A stretch of DNA of 64,000 bases from Noviherbaspirillum sp. UKPF54 (GTDB lineage Bacteria; Pseudomonadota; Gammaproteobacteria; Burkholderiales; Burkholderiaceae_D). The notes below the pieces were generated by a model, which saw nothing but the letters and a program-made list of their open reading frames with translations, was not told the origin of the DNA and made no database searches. The position numbers and the translations under genes were made by a program. The stretch is from contig NZ_CP040128.1 of NCBI RefSeq assembly GCF_007874125.1, forward strand, positions 4,650,001 to 4,714,000, written 5' to 3'. Positions within the stretch are counted from its first letter, which is position 1. Each line of letters begins with the position of its first letter. Positions 8,488-18,814 of this stretch are shown here, one piece after another.

Positions 8488-8943
8488 TTAGTCCACGCGT
8501 TCCCAGGTCTGGGTGCGTCCCAGCATCGGTACGCCGATGTAGCCACGCACGTCGAGCTTCTTGCCGCCGCCAGCGACGGACATCTTGCTCTTGTACGATT
8601 TGCCATTCTTCGGGTCGACGATCTGGCCGCCGTTGTATTCGTTGCCGTCCTTCTTCATGCCGGTCAGGATGGTCATGCCGACGATCGGCTGGTCTTTCAA
8701 CGGGCCTTCGCATTTTTCGCATTTCGGGTTCGGATCTTCGCCGGGCTCGCGGAACAGTTTTTCGATCGTGCCGCGCAGTTCGCCGTTGACTTCGCTGATG
8801 CGGATCAGGGATTTCGGCTTGCCCGACTCATCGTCGATGGTCTTCCACACGCCGACCGGCGAGCTCGTCTGAGCCCATGCGGCGAGCGAGCTGAGCGAGA
8901 GCGTGACCGCTCCCAAAGTCAGGGCTAATCGTTTTGTAATCAT
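8488..8943 (-). CDS. DUF2147 secreted protein
   Basis: From ATG 8943 the product is 151 residues. It has a clear Sec signal peptide (MITKRLALTLGAVTLSLSS, cleavage after AWA), then the DUF2147 pattern: SPVGVWKTIDDESGKPKS, EVNGELRGTIEKLF, an ILTGMKKDGNEYNGGQIVDPKNGKSY segment, and a terminal MLGRTQTW. DUF2147 proteins are small periplasmic lipocalin-like beta proteins of unknown function. Two Cys (PNPKCEKCEG) form a CxxC in a loop. An upstream ATG at 8970 would place charged residues before the signal peptide and is less likely. Confidence 0.85.
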   Translation of the reverse strand: MITKRLALTLGAVTLSLSSLAAWAQTSSPVGVWKTIDDESGKPKSLIRISEVNGELRGTIEKLFREPGEDPNPKCEKCEGPLKDQPIVGMTILTGMKKDGNEYNGGQIVDPKNGKSYKSKMSVAGGGKKLDVRGYIGVPMLGRTQTWERVD

Positions 8944-9094
8944 GGTTTTTTCCTTGTCTCCAGGGGTCATATAGCCTGCCGATCAGAACGATCGTGCAGA
9001 AAAAAGAAAAATCAAATCGTGGTCCGTCAGTGCCTGTCGCTTTGTTCATCACAAATGACATTGTGACGAACCACGAGTTTTGCGTGTTTAGCTG

Positions 9095-11908
9095 TTATTT
9101 TTTTTGCAATATATCAAATTGCTCACGCAGTTTGTTGAGGGTGGCCCCAAAGGTCAACAAACGATCTTTCTCTTGTGAAACTACATGCGCCGGAGCGCGG
9201 GCAACAAAGCTTTCATTGCCGAGCTTGGCATTCGCTTTCGCGATTTCGCCTTCGAGGCGGGCGATTTCCTTCGACAGGCGCTCGCGCTCCGCGGCGATAT
9301 CGATCTCGACTTTGAGCATCAGCTTGGCCGTGCCGACGATCGATACCGGCGCGGGCGATTCCGGCAGCGTGTCGATGACCTGCACCTCTGCCAGTTTTGC
9401 CAGTGCCTGCAAATACGGCGCGAACGACTGCATCAGTGCCTTGTCGTCGGCGGACGCTTCGATGAACAGCGGCACGCGCTGCGCCGGCGACAACTGCATC
9501 TCGCCGCGCAGGTTGCGGCAGGCATCGGTCATCGCCTTCAGTTGCGCGACCCAGCCTTCCGCCTTGTCGTCGAGCTTTTCCAGGTTTGGCACCGGATAAG
9601 GCTGCAGCATGATCGACTCGCCGGCCGGGGCCATTTCTCGCCCGGTCAGCGGCGCCACGGTTTGCCACAGCTGCTCGGTGATGAATGGGATGACCGGGTG
9701 CGCCAGGCGCAATACCGTTTCCAGCACGCGCAAGAGCGTGCGGCGGGTGGCGCGCTGCTGTGCTTCGGTGCCGTTCTGGATTTGCACTTTCGCGATTTCC
9801 AGATACCAGTCGCAGTACTCGTCCCAGATGAACTTGTAGATCGCGGAGGCGATGTTGTCGAAGCGGTAGTCGGCAAAGCCTTTCTCGACTTCGGCTTCGG
9901 TACGCTGCAAGAGCGACACGATCCAGCGGTCGGCTTGCGAGAAGTCGCGTCCTTCCGGGCCGCAGGTGACGGCGTCGAAGCCGCAATCCTTGCCTTCGGT
10001 ATTCATCAGCACGAAGCGGGTCGCATTCCACAGCTTGTTGCAGAAGTTGCGGTAGCCTTCGCAGCGGCTCAAGTCGAAGTTGATGTTGCGGCCGAGCGAG
10101 GCGTAGCTCGCCATCGTGAAGCGCAGCGCATCGGTGCCGAAGGCGGGAATACCGTTCGGGAATTCCTTGCGGGTCGCTTTGGCAATGCTTTCCGCCTGCT
10201 TCGGATTCATCAGGCCGGTGGTGCGCTTGGCGACCAGCGACTCGACGTCGATGCCGTCGATGAGATCAATTGGGTCGAGCGTGTTGCCCTTCGACTTCGA
10301 CATCTTCTGGCCGCTTGCATCGCGAACCAAGCCATGCACGTAGACTTTTTCGAACGGTACCTTGCCAGTGAAGTGCGTGGTCATCATCACCATGCGCGCC
10401 ACCCAGAAAAAGATAATGTCGAAGCCGGTCACCAGCACCGACGACGGCAGGAACATCTGGTAGTCCGGTGTTTCTTGCGGCCAGCCCAGCGTGGAGAAGG
10501 GAACGAGCGCCGACGAGAACCAGGTGTCGAGCACGTCGTCGTCGCGGCGGATCGCGCGGCCGCCGGCCTGCTTCTGCGCGTCTTCCTCGCTGCGCGCGAC
10601 GTAGATGTTGCCTTCGTCGTCATACCATGCCGGGATCTGGTGTCCCCACCACAGCTGGCGCGAGATGCACCAGTCCTGGATATTGTTCAACCACTGGTTG
10701 TAGGTGGTGGTCCAGTTTTCCGGAATGAACTTGATCGAGCCGTCGGCTACTTTTTCCAGCGCCACTTCGGCAATCGACTTGCCGGGGAAGTGCGTGCCTT
10801 CCGGCGCCGGCTTGCTCATCGCGACGAACCACTGGTCGGTCAGCATCGGCTCGATCACCACGCCGGTGCGGTCGCCGCGCGGCACCATCAGCTTGTGCGG
10901 CTTGACCGATTCCAGGAGGCCCAGCGCATCCAGGTCGGCGACGATTTGCTTGCGCGCGTCGTAGCGGTCCATGCCCTGATATTTCGCAGGCGCATTCTCG
11001 TTGATCTTCGCGTCGAGCGTGAAGATATTGATCTGCGGGAGCTGGTGGCGCTGGCCTACCGCATAGTCGTTGAAGTCGTGTGCCGGCGTGATCTTCACGC
11101 AGCCGGTGCCGAATTCCTTATCGACGTAGTCGTCGGCGATGATCGGGATTTCGCGACCGGTCAGCGGTAGCGTGAGCATCTTGCCGAGCAAGTGCGTGTA
11201 ACGCTCGTCGGTCGGATCGACTGCAACCGCGACGTCGCCCAGCATGGTTTCCGGGCGGGTGGTGGCGACCGTGATGTGTCCGCTGCCATCGGCCAGCGGA
11301 TAACGGATGTGCCACATCGAGCCGTCTTCTTCTTCTGACACGACTTCCAGGTCGGACACTGCCGTATGCAGCTTCGGGTCCCAGTTGACCAGGCGCTTGC
11401 CACGATAGATCAGGCCTTGCTCGAACAGGCGCACGAACACTTCTGTGACGGCCTTGGACATCTTCGGGTCCATCGTGAAATATTCGCGGCTCCAGTCGGT
11501 GGATGCACCCAGGCGGCGCATCTGGCCGGTGATGGTCGAGCCGGAGTGTTCTTTCCACTCCCACACTTTTTCCAGGAACTTTTCGCGGCCGAGGTCGTGG
11601 CGCGAAATCTTTTGCGCATCGAGCTGGCGCTCTACCACGATCTGGGTCGCGATGCCAGCGTGATCGGTGCCGGGAATCCAGGCGGTGTTATGGCCGCGCA
11701 TGCGGTAGTAGCGCGTCAGGCCATCCATCACGGTCTGGTTGAACGCGTGGCCCATGTGCAGCGTGCCGGTAACATTGGGGGGCGGCAACTGGATGCTGAA
11801 GGAGGGTTTGGACGGATCGGTCGTGGCGGTGTAGTAACCGCGCTGTTCCCACTCGGTGCGCCAGTGTTTTTCAATGTCGGCGGGCTCGAAAGACTTGGCT
11901 AATTCCAT
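9095..11908 (-). CDS. valS: Valyl-tRNA synthetase
   Basis: Class I synthetase charging tRNA-Val. The 937-residue protein has the HIGH equivalent HMGH at residues 51-54 (preceded by PPPNVTG) and KMSKS at about 535-539. The large editing (CP1) domain between them includes [10 protein letters not shown]. The anticodon-binding domain is followed by a C-terminal coiled-coil arm ([19 protein letters not shown] onward). Length and domain order are complete. It is transcribed away from thiC across a 263-base divergent region. Confidence 0.98.
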   Translation of the reverse strand: MELAKSFEPADIEKHWRTEWEQRGYYTATTDPSKPSFSIQLPPPNVTGTLHMGHAFNQTVMDGLTRYYRMRGHNTAWIPGTDHAGIATQIVVERQLDAQKISRHDLGREKFLEKVWEWKEHSGSTITGQMRRLGASTDWSREYFTMDPKMSKAVTEVFVRLFEQGLIYRGKRLVNWDPKLHTAVSDLEVVSEEEDGSMWHIRYPLADGSGHITVATTRPETMLGDVAVAVDPTDERYTHLLGKMLTLPLTGREIPIIADDYVDKEFGTGCVKITPAHDFNDYAVGQRHQLPQINIFTLDAKINENAPAKYQGMDRYDARKQIVADLDALGLLESVKPHKLMVPRGDRTGVVIEPMLTDQWFVAMSKPAPEGTHFPGKSIAEVALEKVADGSIKFIPENWTTTYNQWLNNIQDWCISRQLWWGHQIPAWYDDEGNIYVARSEEDAQKQAGGRAIRRDDDVLDTWFSSALVPFSTLGWPQETPDYQMFLPSSVLVTGFDIIFFWVARMVMMTTHFTGKVPFEKVYVHGLVRDASGQKMSKSKGNTLDPIDLIDGIDVESLVAKRTTGLMNPKQAESIAKATRKEFPNGIPAFGTDALRFTMASYASLGRNINFDLSRCEGYRNFCNKLWNATRFVLMNTEGKDCGFDAVTCGPEGRDFSQADRWIVSLLQRTEAEVEKGFADYRFDNIASAIYKFIWDEYCDWYLEIAKVQIQNGTEAQQRATRRTLLRVLETVLRLAHPVIPFITEQLWQTVAPLTGREMAPAGESIMLQPYPVPNLEKLDDKAEGWVAQLKAMTDACRNLRGEMQLSPAQRVPLFIEASADDKALMQSFAPYLQALAKLAEVQVIDTLPESPAPVSIVGTAKLMLKVEIDIAAERERLSKEIARLEGEIAKANAKLGNESFVARAPAHVVSQEKDRLLTFGATLNKLREQFDILQKK

Positions 11909-11938
11909 GATTTAATTTGTGTTTCAGCGAAACTTTCC

Positions 11939-11944
11939 ATTATA
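11939..11944 (-). promoter_or_regulatory. -10 element for valS
   Basis: Read on the minus strand, 11944 to 11939 is a perfect TATAAT, about 30 bases upstream of the valS ATG. No good -35 hexamer is visible at the proper distance, so the promoter call rests on the -10 alone. Confidence 0.4.
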
Positions 11945-11979
11945 AGGGAGGTGGCTGATGACTTTGGCGATCATCGGCG

Positions 11980-11985
11980 TATAAT
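11980..11985 (+). promoter_or_regulatory. -10 element for the thiC operon
   Basis: A perfect TATAAT lies about 50 bases upstream of the TPP riboswitch, giving a start near 11992 and a leader of about 180 bases ahead of thiC. The -35 region is poor. It lies back to back with the valS -10 element, 41 bases away on the other strand. Confidence 0.5.
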
Positions 11986-12033
11986 TCGGCCATTGCCATT
12001 TTTAGAGCTTTTTCTCTATTCTGAAGGCATCAC

Positions 12034-14085
<2,052 letters not shown>

Positions 14086-14087
14086 GC

Positions 14088-14291
14088 ATGATGGAGATCG
14101 AACTGAACGGTGCGCCGCACCCGGTTGCCGATAACCAGAACGTGCAGGACCTGATCGCCTCGCTCGACCTGGCGAACAAGTCGCTGGCGGTGGCGATCAA
14201 TCGCGAGGTGGTGCCGCGGCATCTGTGGACGCAGCGCGTGCTGCAACCGCGCGATCGCGTCGATATTGTTCGTGCGATCGGTGGCGGTTAA
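14088..14291 (+). CDS. thiS: Sulfur carrier protein ThiS
   Basis: ThiS carries the thiocarboxylate sulfur used by ThiG for the thiazole ring. The 67-residue ubiquitin-like protein ends in the required Gly-Gly (VRAIGGG). It also shows the family LAVAINREVVPRHLW segment. The start is two bases after the thiC stop, so translation is coupled. Two consecutive ATG codons (14088 and 14091) are possible starts. Confidence 0.95.
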   Translation: MMEIELNGAPHPVADNQNVQDLIASLDLANKSLAVAINREVVPRHLWTQRVLQPRDRVDIVRAIGGG

Positions 14292-14306
14292 TGACAAAGG
14301 ATTTTT

Positions 14307-15098
14307 ATGACTGATCTGCAAAACGAAGGCCTTACCATCGCCGGTAAAACGTATCGCTCGCGCCTGTTGGTCGGCAGCGGCAAGTACCGCGACCTGGAAG
14401 AAACGCGCGTCGCCACCGAAGCGTCCGGCGCGGAAATCATCACGGTGGCGATCCGCCGCGTCAACATCGGCCAGGACCCGAATGCGCCCAGCCTGCTCGA
14501 CGTGGTGCCGCCTTCGAAATACACGATCCTGCCTAATACCGCCGGCTGCTACAACGCCAAGGATGCGGTGTATACCCTGCAGCTCGCGCGCGAACTACTG
14601 AACGGCCACAAGCTGGTCAAGCTCGAAGTGCTGGGTGACCAGAAAACCCTGTTCCCCAACATGCCGGAAACGCTGAAGGCGGCCGAGACGCTGGTGAAGG
14701 ACGGTTTCGACGTGATGGTGTACTGCAGCGATGACCCGATCCAGGCGAAGATGCTCGAAGAGATCGGCTGCATCGCGGTGATGCCGCTGGCGTCGCTGAT
14801 CGGCTCCGGCATGGGCATCCTCAATCCCTGGAACCTGTCGCTGATCATCGAGCAGTCGAACGTGCCGGTGCTGGTCGATGCCGGCGTCGGCACCGCGTCC
14901 GATGCGGCCATTGCGATGGAGCTCGGCTGCGACGGCGTGCTGATGAACACGGCGATTGCCGGCGCGCGCGACCCGATCCGCATGGCGCGGGCGATGAAGC
15001 TGGCCGTGGAAGCCGGGCGCGACGCCTACCTGGCGGGCCGGATTCCGAAGAAATTCGCGGCGTCGCCGTCTTCGCCGATGGAAGGGCGCGCCACGTGA
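14307..15098 (+). CDS. thiG: Thiazole synthase ThiG
   Basis: ThiG forms thiazole phosphate from deoxyxylulose phosphate (made by the dxs product at 35.4 kb), dehydroglycine or iminoglycine, and ThiS-thiocarboxylate. The 263-residue TIM barrel has the Schiff-base Lys at about 105 (LVKLEVLGD). The phosphate-binding [12 protein letters not shown] and [17 protein letters not shown] segments are also present. No thiO or thiH is seen in this window. The last four bases overlap the thiD start. Confidence 0.96.
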   Translation: MTDLQNEGLTIAGKTYRSRLLVGSGKYRDLEETRVATEASGAEIITVAIRRVNIGQDPNAPSLLDVVPPSKYTILPNTAGCYNAKDAVYTLQLARELLNGHKLVKLEVLGDQKTLFPNMPETLKAAETLVKDGFDVMVYCSDDPIQAKMLEEIGCIAVMPLASLIGSGMGILNPWNLSLIIEQSNVPVLVDAGVGTASDAAIAMELGCDGVLMNTAIAGARDPIRMARAMKLAVEAGRDAYLAGRIPKKFAASPSSPMEGRAT

Positions 15099-15886
15099 TG
15101 CGTCCCAGCGTCCTGATCTTCGCCGGCTCGGACCCGAGCGGCGGGGCGGGGCTGCAGGCGGATATCCAGGCAGTGTCGGCGCTGGGCGCGCACCCGCTGA
15201 CCGCCATTACCGTGCTGACGGTGCAGGACAACGACCGCGTGTTCAACGTGCATCCGGTGCCGGCCGAGCTGGTGCGGCAGCAAGCGCATGCGCTGATGGG
15301 CAAGATCGACATCGCGGCGGTCAAGATCGGCATCGTCGGCAACCGCGAAAACGCCGAGGCGATCGCGGATACGGTGCGCGCGATGAAGCAGCGCCGGCCC
15401 GATCTGCAGGTAGTGCTCGACCCGGTGCTGGCCAGCGGTCATGGCGACCCGCTGGCCAAGGATAATGCAGTGCAGGCAATCGCGCCGTTGCTGCCGGTGG
15501 CAACGCTGGTTACGCCGAACCTGCCGGAAGCGGCGGCCTTGTGCGGCGGCGAGCTGCGCCCGGAGGTGCAGGTCGAAACCCTGCTGCGCCATTGCCCGAA
15601 TGTCTTGATCAAGGGCGGACACGGCACGGGGCCGGAAGTGGTGAACCGCTGGTTCGCCAACGGCCATCAGCGGACATGGACGTGGCCGCGTCTGGAAGGA
15701 AGTTATCACGGCACCGGCTGTACGCTCGCATCTGCCGTCGCTGCCTTGCTCGCGCAAGGAAAAACGATGGTTCATGCCATCGAGGCGGCGCAATCCTATT
15801 GTCATCAGGCGCTGGTGACGTCGTACGCGATCGCCGACGGCCAGCGCATACCCAATCGCCGGGTTTCAATTGAGGAAGATGTATGA
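15095..15886 (+). CDS. thiD: Hydroxymethylpyrimidine/phosphomethylpyrimidine kinase
   Basis: ThiD phosphorylates HMP and then HMP-phosphate to give HMP-pyrophosphate for ThiE. The 263-residue ribokinase-fold protein starts with [17 protein letters not shown]. It carries the [10 protein letters not shown] segment and the anion-hole motif [13 protein letters not shown] near residue 210. It overlaps thiG and thiE by four bases at each end, the arrangement of a tightly coupled operon. Confidence 0.94.
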   Translation: MMRPSVLIFAGSDPSGGAGLQADIQAVSALGAHPLTAITVLTVQDNDRVFNVHPVPAELVRQQAHALMGKIDIAAVKIGIVGNRENAEAIADTVRAMKQRRPDLQVVLDPVLASGHGDPLAKDNAVQAIAPLLPVATLVTPNLPEAAALCGGELRPEVQVETLLRHCPNVLIKGGHGTGPEVVNRWFANGHQRTWTWPRLEGSYHGTGCTLASAVAALLAQGKTMVHAIEAAQSYCHQALVTSYAIADGQRIPNRRVSIEEDV

Positions 15887-16491
15887 AGGGACTGTATCTC
15901 GTCACGCCGGACTGGGACGATACGCAAAAACTGCTCGATGTCACCGAAGCCGGCCTGCGCGGCGGCGCGGCGCTCGTGCAGTACCGGCACAAGACGGCGT
16001 CTGCCGAGCTGCGCCGCGAGCAGGCAGCGCAACTGCAGGCATTGTGCCGCCGTTACGGCAAGCCGTTCATCGTGAACGACTTCGTCGACTTGTGCCTGGA
16101 GCTTGATGCGGATGGCATCCACGTCGGCGGCACCGACATGGCGGTGGCTCAGGTGCGCGCCGTGGTGGGTTCCGGGAAGATCGTCGGCGCATCCTGTTAC
16201 GGCAGCCTGCAGATGGCGCATGATGCGCATCGCGCGGGCGCCAGCTACGTGGCGTTCGGCGGCTTTTATCCGTCGCGTGTGAAAAAGTACGCGGTCACCA
16301 CGCAACCGTCTATCGTGACGCAGGCGAAGTCGGCGATCCCGCTGCCGAACGTGGTCATCGGCGGCATGACGCATGAGAATGCGGCGCCGCTGGTGGCACT
16401 CGGCACCGACATGGTGGCGGCCATCAGCAGCGTCTACATGGCGGATGATCCGGAGGCGTCCGCACGTCGTTTCGCTGCTCTCTTCTCCTGA
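15883..16491 (+). CDS. thiE: Thiamine-phosphate synthase
   Basis: ThiE joins thiazole phosphate and HMP-pyrophosphate to make thiamine monophosphate. The 202-residue TIM barrel contains VQYRHK, the metal-binding VNDFVDLCLELDADGIHVG, GASCYGSLQMA, and the phosphate-binding VVIGGMTHENAAPLV segment. It is last in the thiamine operon. Its final 58 bases overlap the end of the convergent LysR gene. Confidence 0.95.
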   Translation: MKGLYLVTPDWDDTQKLLDVTEAGLRGGAALVQYRHKTASAELRREQAAQLQALCRRYGKPFIVNDFVDLCLELDADGIHVGGTDMAVAQVRAVVGSGKIVGASCYGSLQMAHDAHRAGASYVAFGGFYPSRVKKYAVTTQPSIVTQAKSAIPLPNVVIGGMTHENAAPLVALGTDMVAAISSVYMADDPEASARRFAALFS

Positions 16492-17384
16492 ATCCGGTCA
16501 TCCCGCTGCCGCGCCAGTGCGTCGATGAATGCGCGCAGGCGCGGCGGTATCAGCCGGTTCCCCGCCCATACCACGCTCATGGGCTGGGGCGGTGGCTGAA
16601 AGCCTGGAAGCACCTCTACCAGCGCGCCACGCGCGACGGCATCCGCAGCCATAAAGTCCGGTACTTGCAGCAGCCCGAGCCCGAGGCAGGCGCCGCTCAC
16701 CATCCCTTCTCCGTCGTTGACCAGAAGGCGACGCTGCGGTGGCACATCCATCGTCTTGCCATTTACCTGAAACTGCACGTGCCGCTCGCGGCCGGAGGTG
16801 GGATTGCGAAACAGAATGAAGCGATGCCCGTCGAGGCGCCACGGATGCTTGGGCACCCCATGCGCGTCGAGATAGCCGGGGCTCGCATACATCCGCAGCT
16901 GCTGGACGTCGATCTGGCGGCTCGCCAGGCCGGAGTCGGCGAGCGTGCCGACGCGAATCGCGGCGTCGAAGCCATCCTTGATCAGGTCGCAGAACTGGTC
17001 CGACAGACGGACATCCGCCGTCATCTCCGGATGTGCACGCAGCAGGCGTGCCAGTGCCGGCAACACCACCAGCTTGCCGTAGGTGATGGGCACGCTGACG
17101 CGCAGCTCGCCGCGCGGCGAACCACTGGCGCCGGCGGCGAGGGTTTCGAGTTCGTCGATATCCGCCAGGATCTTTTCGCAGCGCGCATAGAGCGATTCGC
17201 CATCGGAGGTCAATGTCACCTGCCGCGTCGTGCGGTGGAACAGCTTCAGGCCGAGCTGCTCTTCCAGGCGCATGATGCGCTTGGCGACGGTCGACGGCGT
17301 CACGCCGAGTTCGCGGCCTGCGCCGGCAAAACTGCCGTGCCGGGCCGCGCAGGCGAAAGCGAGAAACTGGCTGAATCCGCTCAT
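16434..17384 (-). CDS. LysR-family transcriptional regulator
   Basis: From ATG 17384 (MSGFSQFLAF) the product is 316 residues. An N-terminal winged helix-turn-helix (HGSFAGAGRELGVTPSTVAKRIMRLEEQLGLKLF) is followed by the periplasmic-binding-like effector domain. A basic C-terminal tail (RIQEKRAAKRRADASGSSAM) runs 58 bases into the end of thiE on the other strand. That tail looks like an extension beyond the usual LysR domain end. It is divergent from the cupin gene, 120 bases away, and is the natural candidate for its regulator. Confidence 0.9.
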   Translation of the reverse strand: MSGFSQFLAFACAARHGSFAGAGRELGVTPSTVAKRIMRLEEQLGLKLFHRTTRQVTLTSDGESLYARCEKILADIDELETLAAGASGSPRGELRVSVPITYGKLVVLPALARLLRAHPEMTADVRLSDQFCDLIKDGFDAAIRVGTLADSGLASRQIDVQQLRMYASPGYLDAHGVPKHPWRLDGHRFILFRNPTSGRERHVQFQVNGKTMDVPPQRRLLVNDGEGMVSGACLGLGLLQVPDFMAADAVARGALVEVLPGFQPPPQPMSVVWAGNRLIPPRLRAFIDALARQRDDRIQEKRAAKRRADASGSSAM

Positions 17385-17407
17385 GATCAATTAACGAAAA
17401 ATTTTCC

Positions 17408-17425
17408 TCAATATGCCGATATTGA
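17408..17425. promoter_or_regulatory. Perfect dyad in the LysR/cupin intergenic region
   Basis: TCAATAT (17408-17414) and ATATTGA (17419-17425) are perfect arms around a four-base spacer. The site lies just upstream of the LysR start and between the two divergent genes, the usual location of a LysR autoregulatory box, although the spacing is not the classic T-N11-A. Confidence 0.5.
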
Positions 17426-17504
17426 TGTCTATTCTGCGCATTGTATATCCGACGCATACTTGCATCACACCGTCGCCGACGGTTTCGACAAGCGAGGAGA
17501 AAAC

Positions 17505-17882
17505 ATGCAAATACTGAGCAACGAAGCACCGTCCGCCACGCCCTTTCCGGGAATCGCCCATGTCACGCTGGCCGGCAGCGCTAATGGTTTGCGTAACCTG
17601 TCTGTCTGGCACCAGGCGATGGATCCCGGGTGCGCTACGCCGCCGCATCGCCATGACTGCGAGGAAGTCGTGCTCTGCACGGCAGGCGAGGGGGAATTGC
17701 GCGTCGACGGCCGGATCGAGCGCTTTAGTGCCAATACCACGATAGTCATTCCGTCCGGTGTCGATCACCAGATTGTCAGTATCGGCAGCGAACCGTTGCA
17801 CACGCTCGCCGTGCTGGCGGCTTCGCCGGTCGGCGTCTGGCTGCCTGACGGCGTGCCGGTCGAATTGCCGTGGCCGACCTGA
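17505..17882 (+). CDS. Cupin-domain protein
   Basis: A 125-residue single-cupin protein starting at ATG 17505 behind a good GAGGAG ribosome-binding site; the long open frame upstream is a shadow of the LysR gene. Metal ligands of cupin motif 1 are visible in PPHRHDCEEVVLCTAGEGE. Motif 2 is around IPSGVDHQIVSIG. Small cupins bind metals and act as isomerases, dioxygenases or sensors, and nothing here narrows the choice. It is probably controlled by the divergent LysR protein. Confidence 0.85.
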   Translation: MQILSNEAPSATPFPGIAHVTLAGSANGLRNLSVWHQAMDPGCATPPHRHDCEEVVLCTAGEGELRVDGRIERFSANTTIVIPSGVDHQIVSIGSEPLHTLAVLAASPVGVWLPDGVPVELPWPT

Positions 17883-17899
17883 AGCGGCGACCAGCCGAT

Positions 17900-17923
17900 T
17901 CGCGCAACTTATTGCTGCGCGGC
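17900..17923. repeat. 24-base imperfectly repeated stem-loop, copy 1
   Basis: TCGCGCAACTTAT, three variable bases and TGCGCGGC match the sequence at 54445-54468 at 21 of 24 positions. The ends pair (CGCGCA with TGCGCG), so it is a small stem-loop. The stop codon of the truncated DapA-like gene lies in its loop (17909-17911). Confidence 0.45.
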
Positions 17924-18418
17924 GCCGCGCCTGCGGGGCGCCGCCTGCAGCTCGTCAGCCTGGACATGTCGCGCCAGCCGCACCGGTTCGATATTGACGC
18001 CGGTGCGGTAAGGGATGTTGTAGACGATCAGCGGTACTGCTGACGCATCTGCGAGTGTGCGGTAGTAGTCCAGCAGGCCGGCCTGCGATGGGCGGACGTA
18101 GTATGGCGGCGGCACCAGCAATCCGCGCACGGGGCGTTGCTGGATTTCCTGCAGACGATGCAGCATCGATGTCGTGTTGTTGCCGGCCAGGCCCATCACG
18201 ACCGGGCAGTTCGGCGCTGCCCGCAGGACGGTATCCAGCACCGCCAGCTGTTCCTCGCCGCTTAACGCCGCCGCTTCTCCGGTCGATCCGCAGACCACGA
18301 GGCCGGCGACGCCGGCGTCCACAATGCGACGCGTCAGTTGTTGAAGCGAAGGAAAATCGACCGCGCCGCCATGAAACGGCGTCACCAATGGAACCCAGAT
18401 TCCCGAAAACGATGTCAT
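17909..18418 (-). pseudogene. Truncated DapA-family (dihydrodipicolinate synthase-like) gene
   Basis: The 169-residue reading frame is a good DapA/N-acetylneuraminate lyase N-terminal half: IWVPLVTPF, GLVVCGSTGEAAALS, VVMGLAGNNTT, LLVPPPYYVRPSQAGLL and LIVYNIPYRTG with the catalytic Tyr and Arg. Family members are about 290 residues. This one stops some 25 residues after the RTG, before the Schiff-base Lys segment (IKE in DapA) and the whole C-terminal half. The missing part is not found downstream, where the cupin gene ends 26 bases away. I read it as a 3'-deleted remnant. Retention of an intact start (TTGGAGT before ATG) leaves open a short expressed product. Confidence 0.75.
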
Positions 18419-18814
18419 TGCAACTCCAATGAAAAATTGACCGGCAAGGTCGCCGTCGGGAGAGTCTGGAAGAACGCGCGTGTCAGAGGAGGAAAGTTTC
18501 CGGCCTTTGCGCTTGCTGTCCTGTCAGCCCACCTGACGGGACAGCGCGCCCCGGTCAGATGAGCGGCTGTTTTTTCGATTTGCGCGCGACGTGTGCCTGC
18601 ATCCGCGCATTGCCGCGGGAAGCGATGAAGCGATCGATGAGGCAGGCGCTCGTGGGCATAACAAGAAGGAAAAAATGTCATTTTGATTATGCGGTGGCGG
18701 GTGTTATGCGTCAAGCAACGCTTTGGTTTGCGCGCAAGAAAGATCGGTGCTATTGGCGCTGGCGCAGGGAAATATCGCCCTCAGCTGCCTGGTGCTCGCC
18801 GGTATAATCACGGG
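18419..18814. other. 396-base region without a gene; contains a 12-bp hairpin
   Basis: No convincing coding frame is present; the short frames here lack ribosome-binding sites and conserved character. At 18516-18544 there is a strong stem: CTGTCCTGTCAG pairs with CTGACGGGACAG over 12 bp with one G-T pair and a five-base loop. No T-run follows on either strand, so an operator or leader structure is more likely than a terminator. The right edge holds the uvrD -10 box. Confidence 0.5.
18803..18808 (+). promoter_or_regulatory. -10 box of uvrD, implying a leaderless transcript
   Basis: A perfect TATAAT ends seven bases before the uvrD ATG at 18815. Initiation seven bases downstream would place the first transcribed base at the A of the ATG. 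No Shine-Dalgarno sequence is visible. The -35 region is weak. Confidence 0.45.

Noticed and set aside
9185-11170. 661-codon frame antisense to valS
   Set aside because: Covers the middle of valS on the opposite strand with low-complexity composition and no ribosome-binding site.
18415-18714. 99-codon minus-strand frame upstream of the DapA-like gene
   Set aside because: No family resemblance and no ribosome-binding site; it also reads through a strong hairpin.
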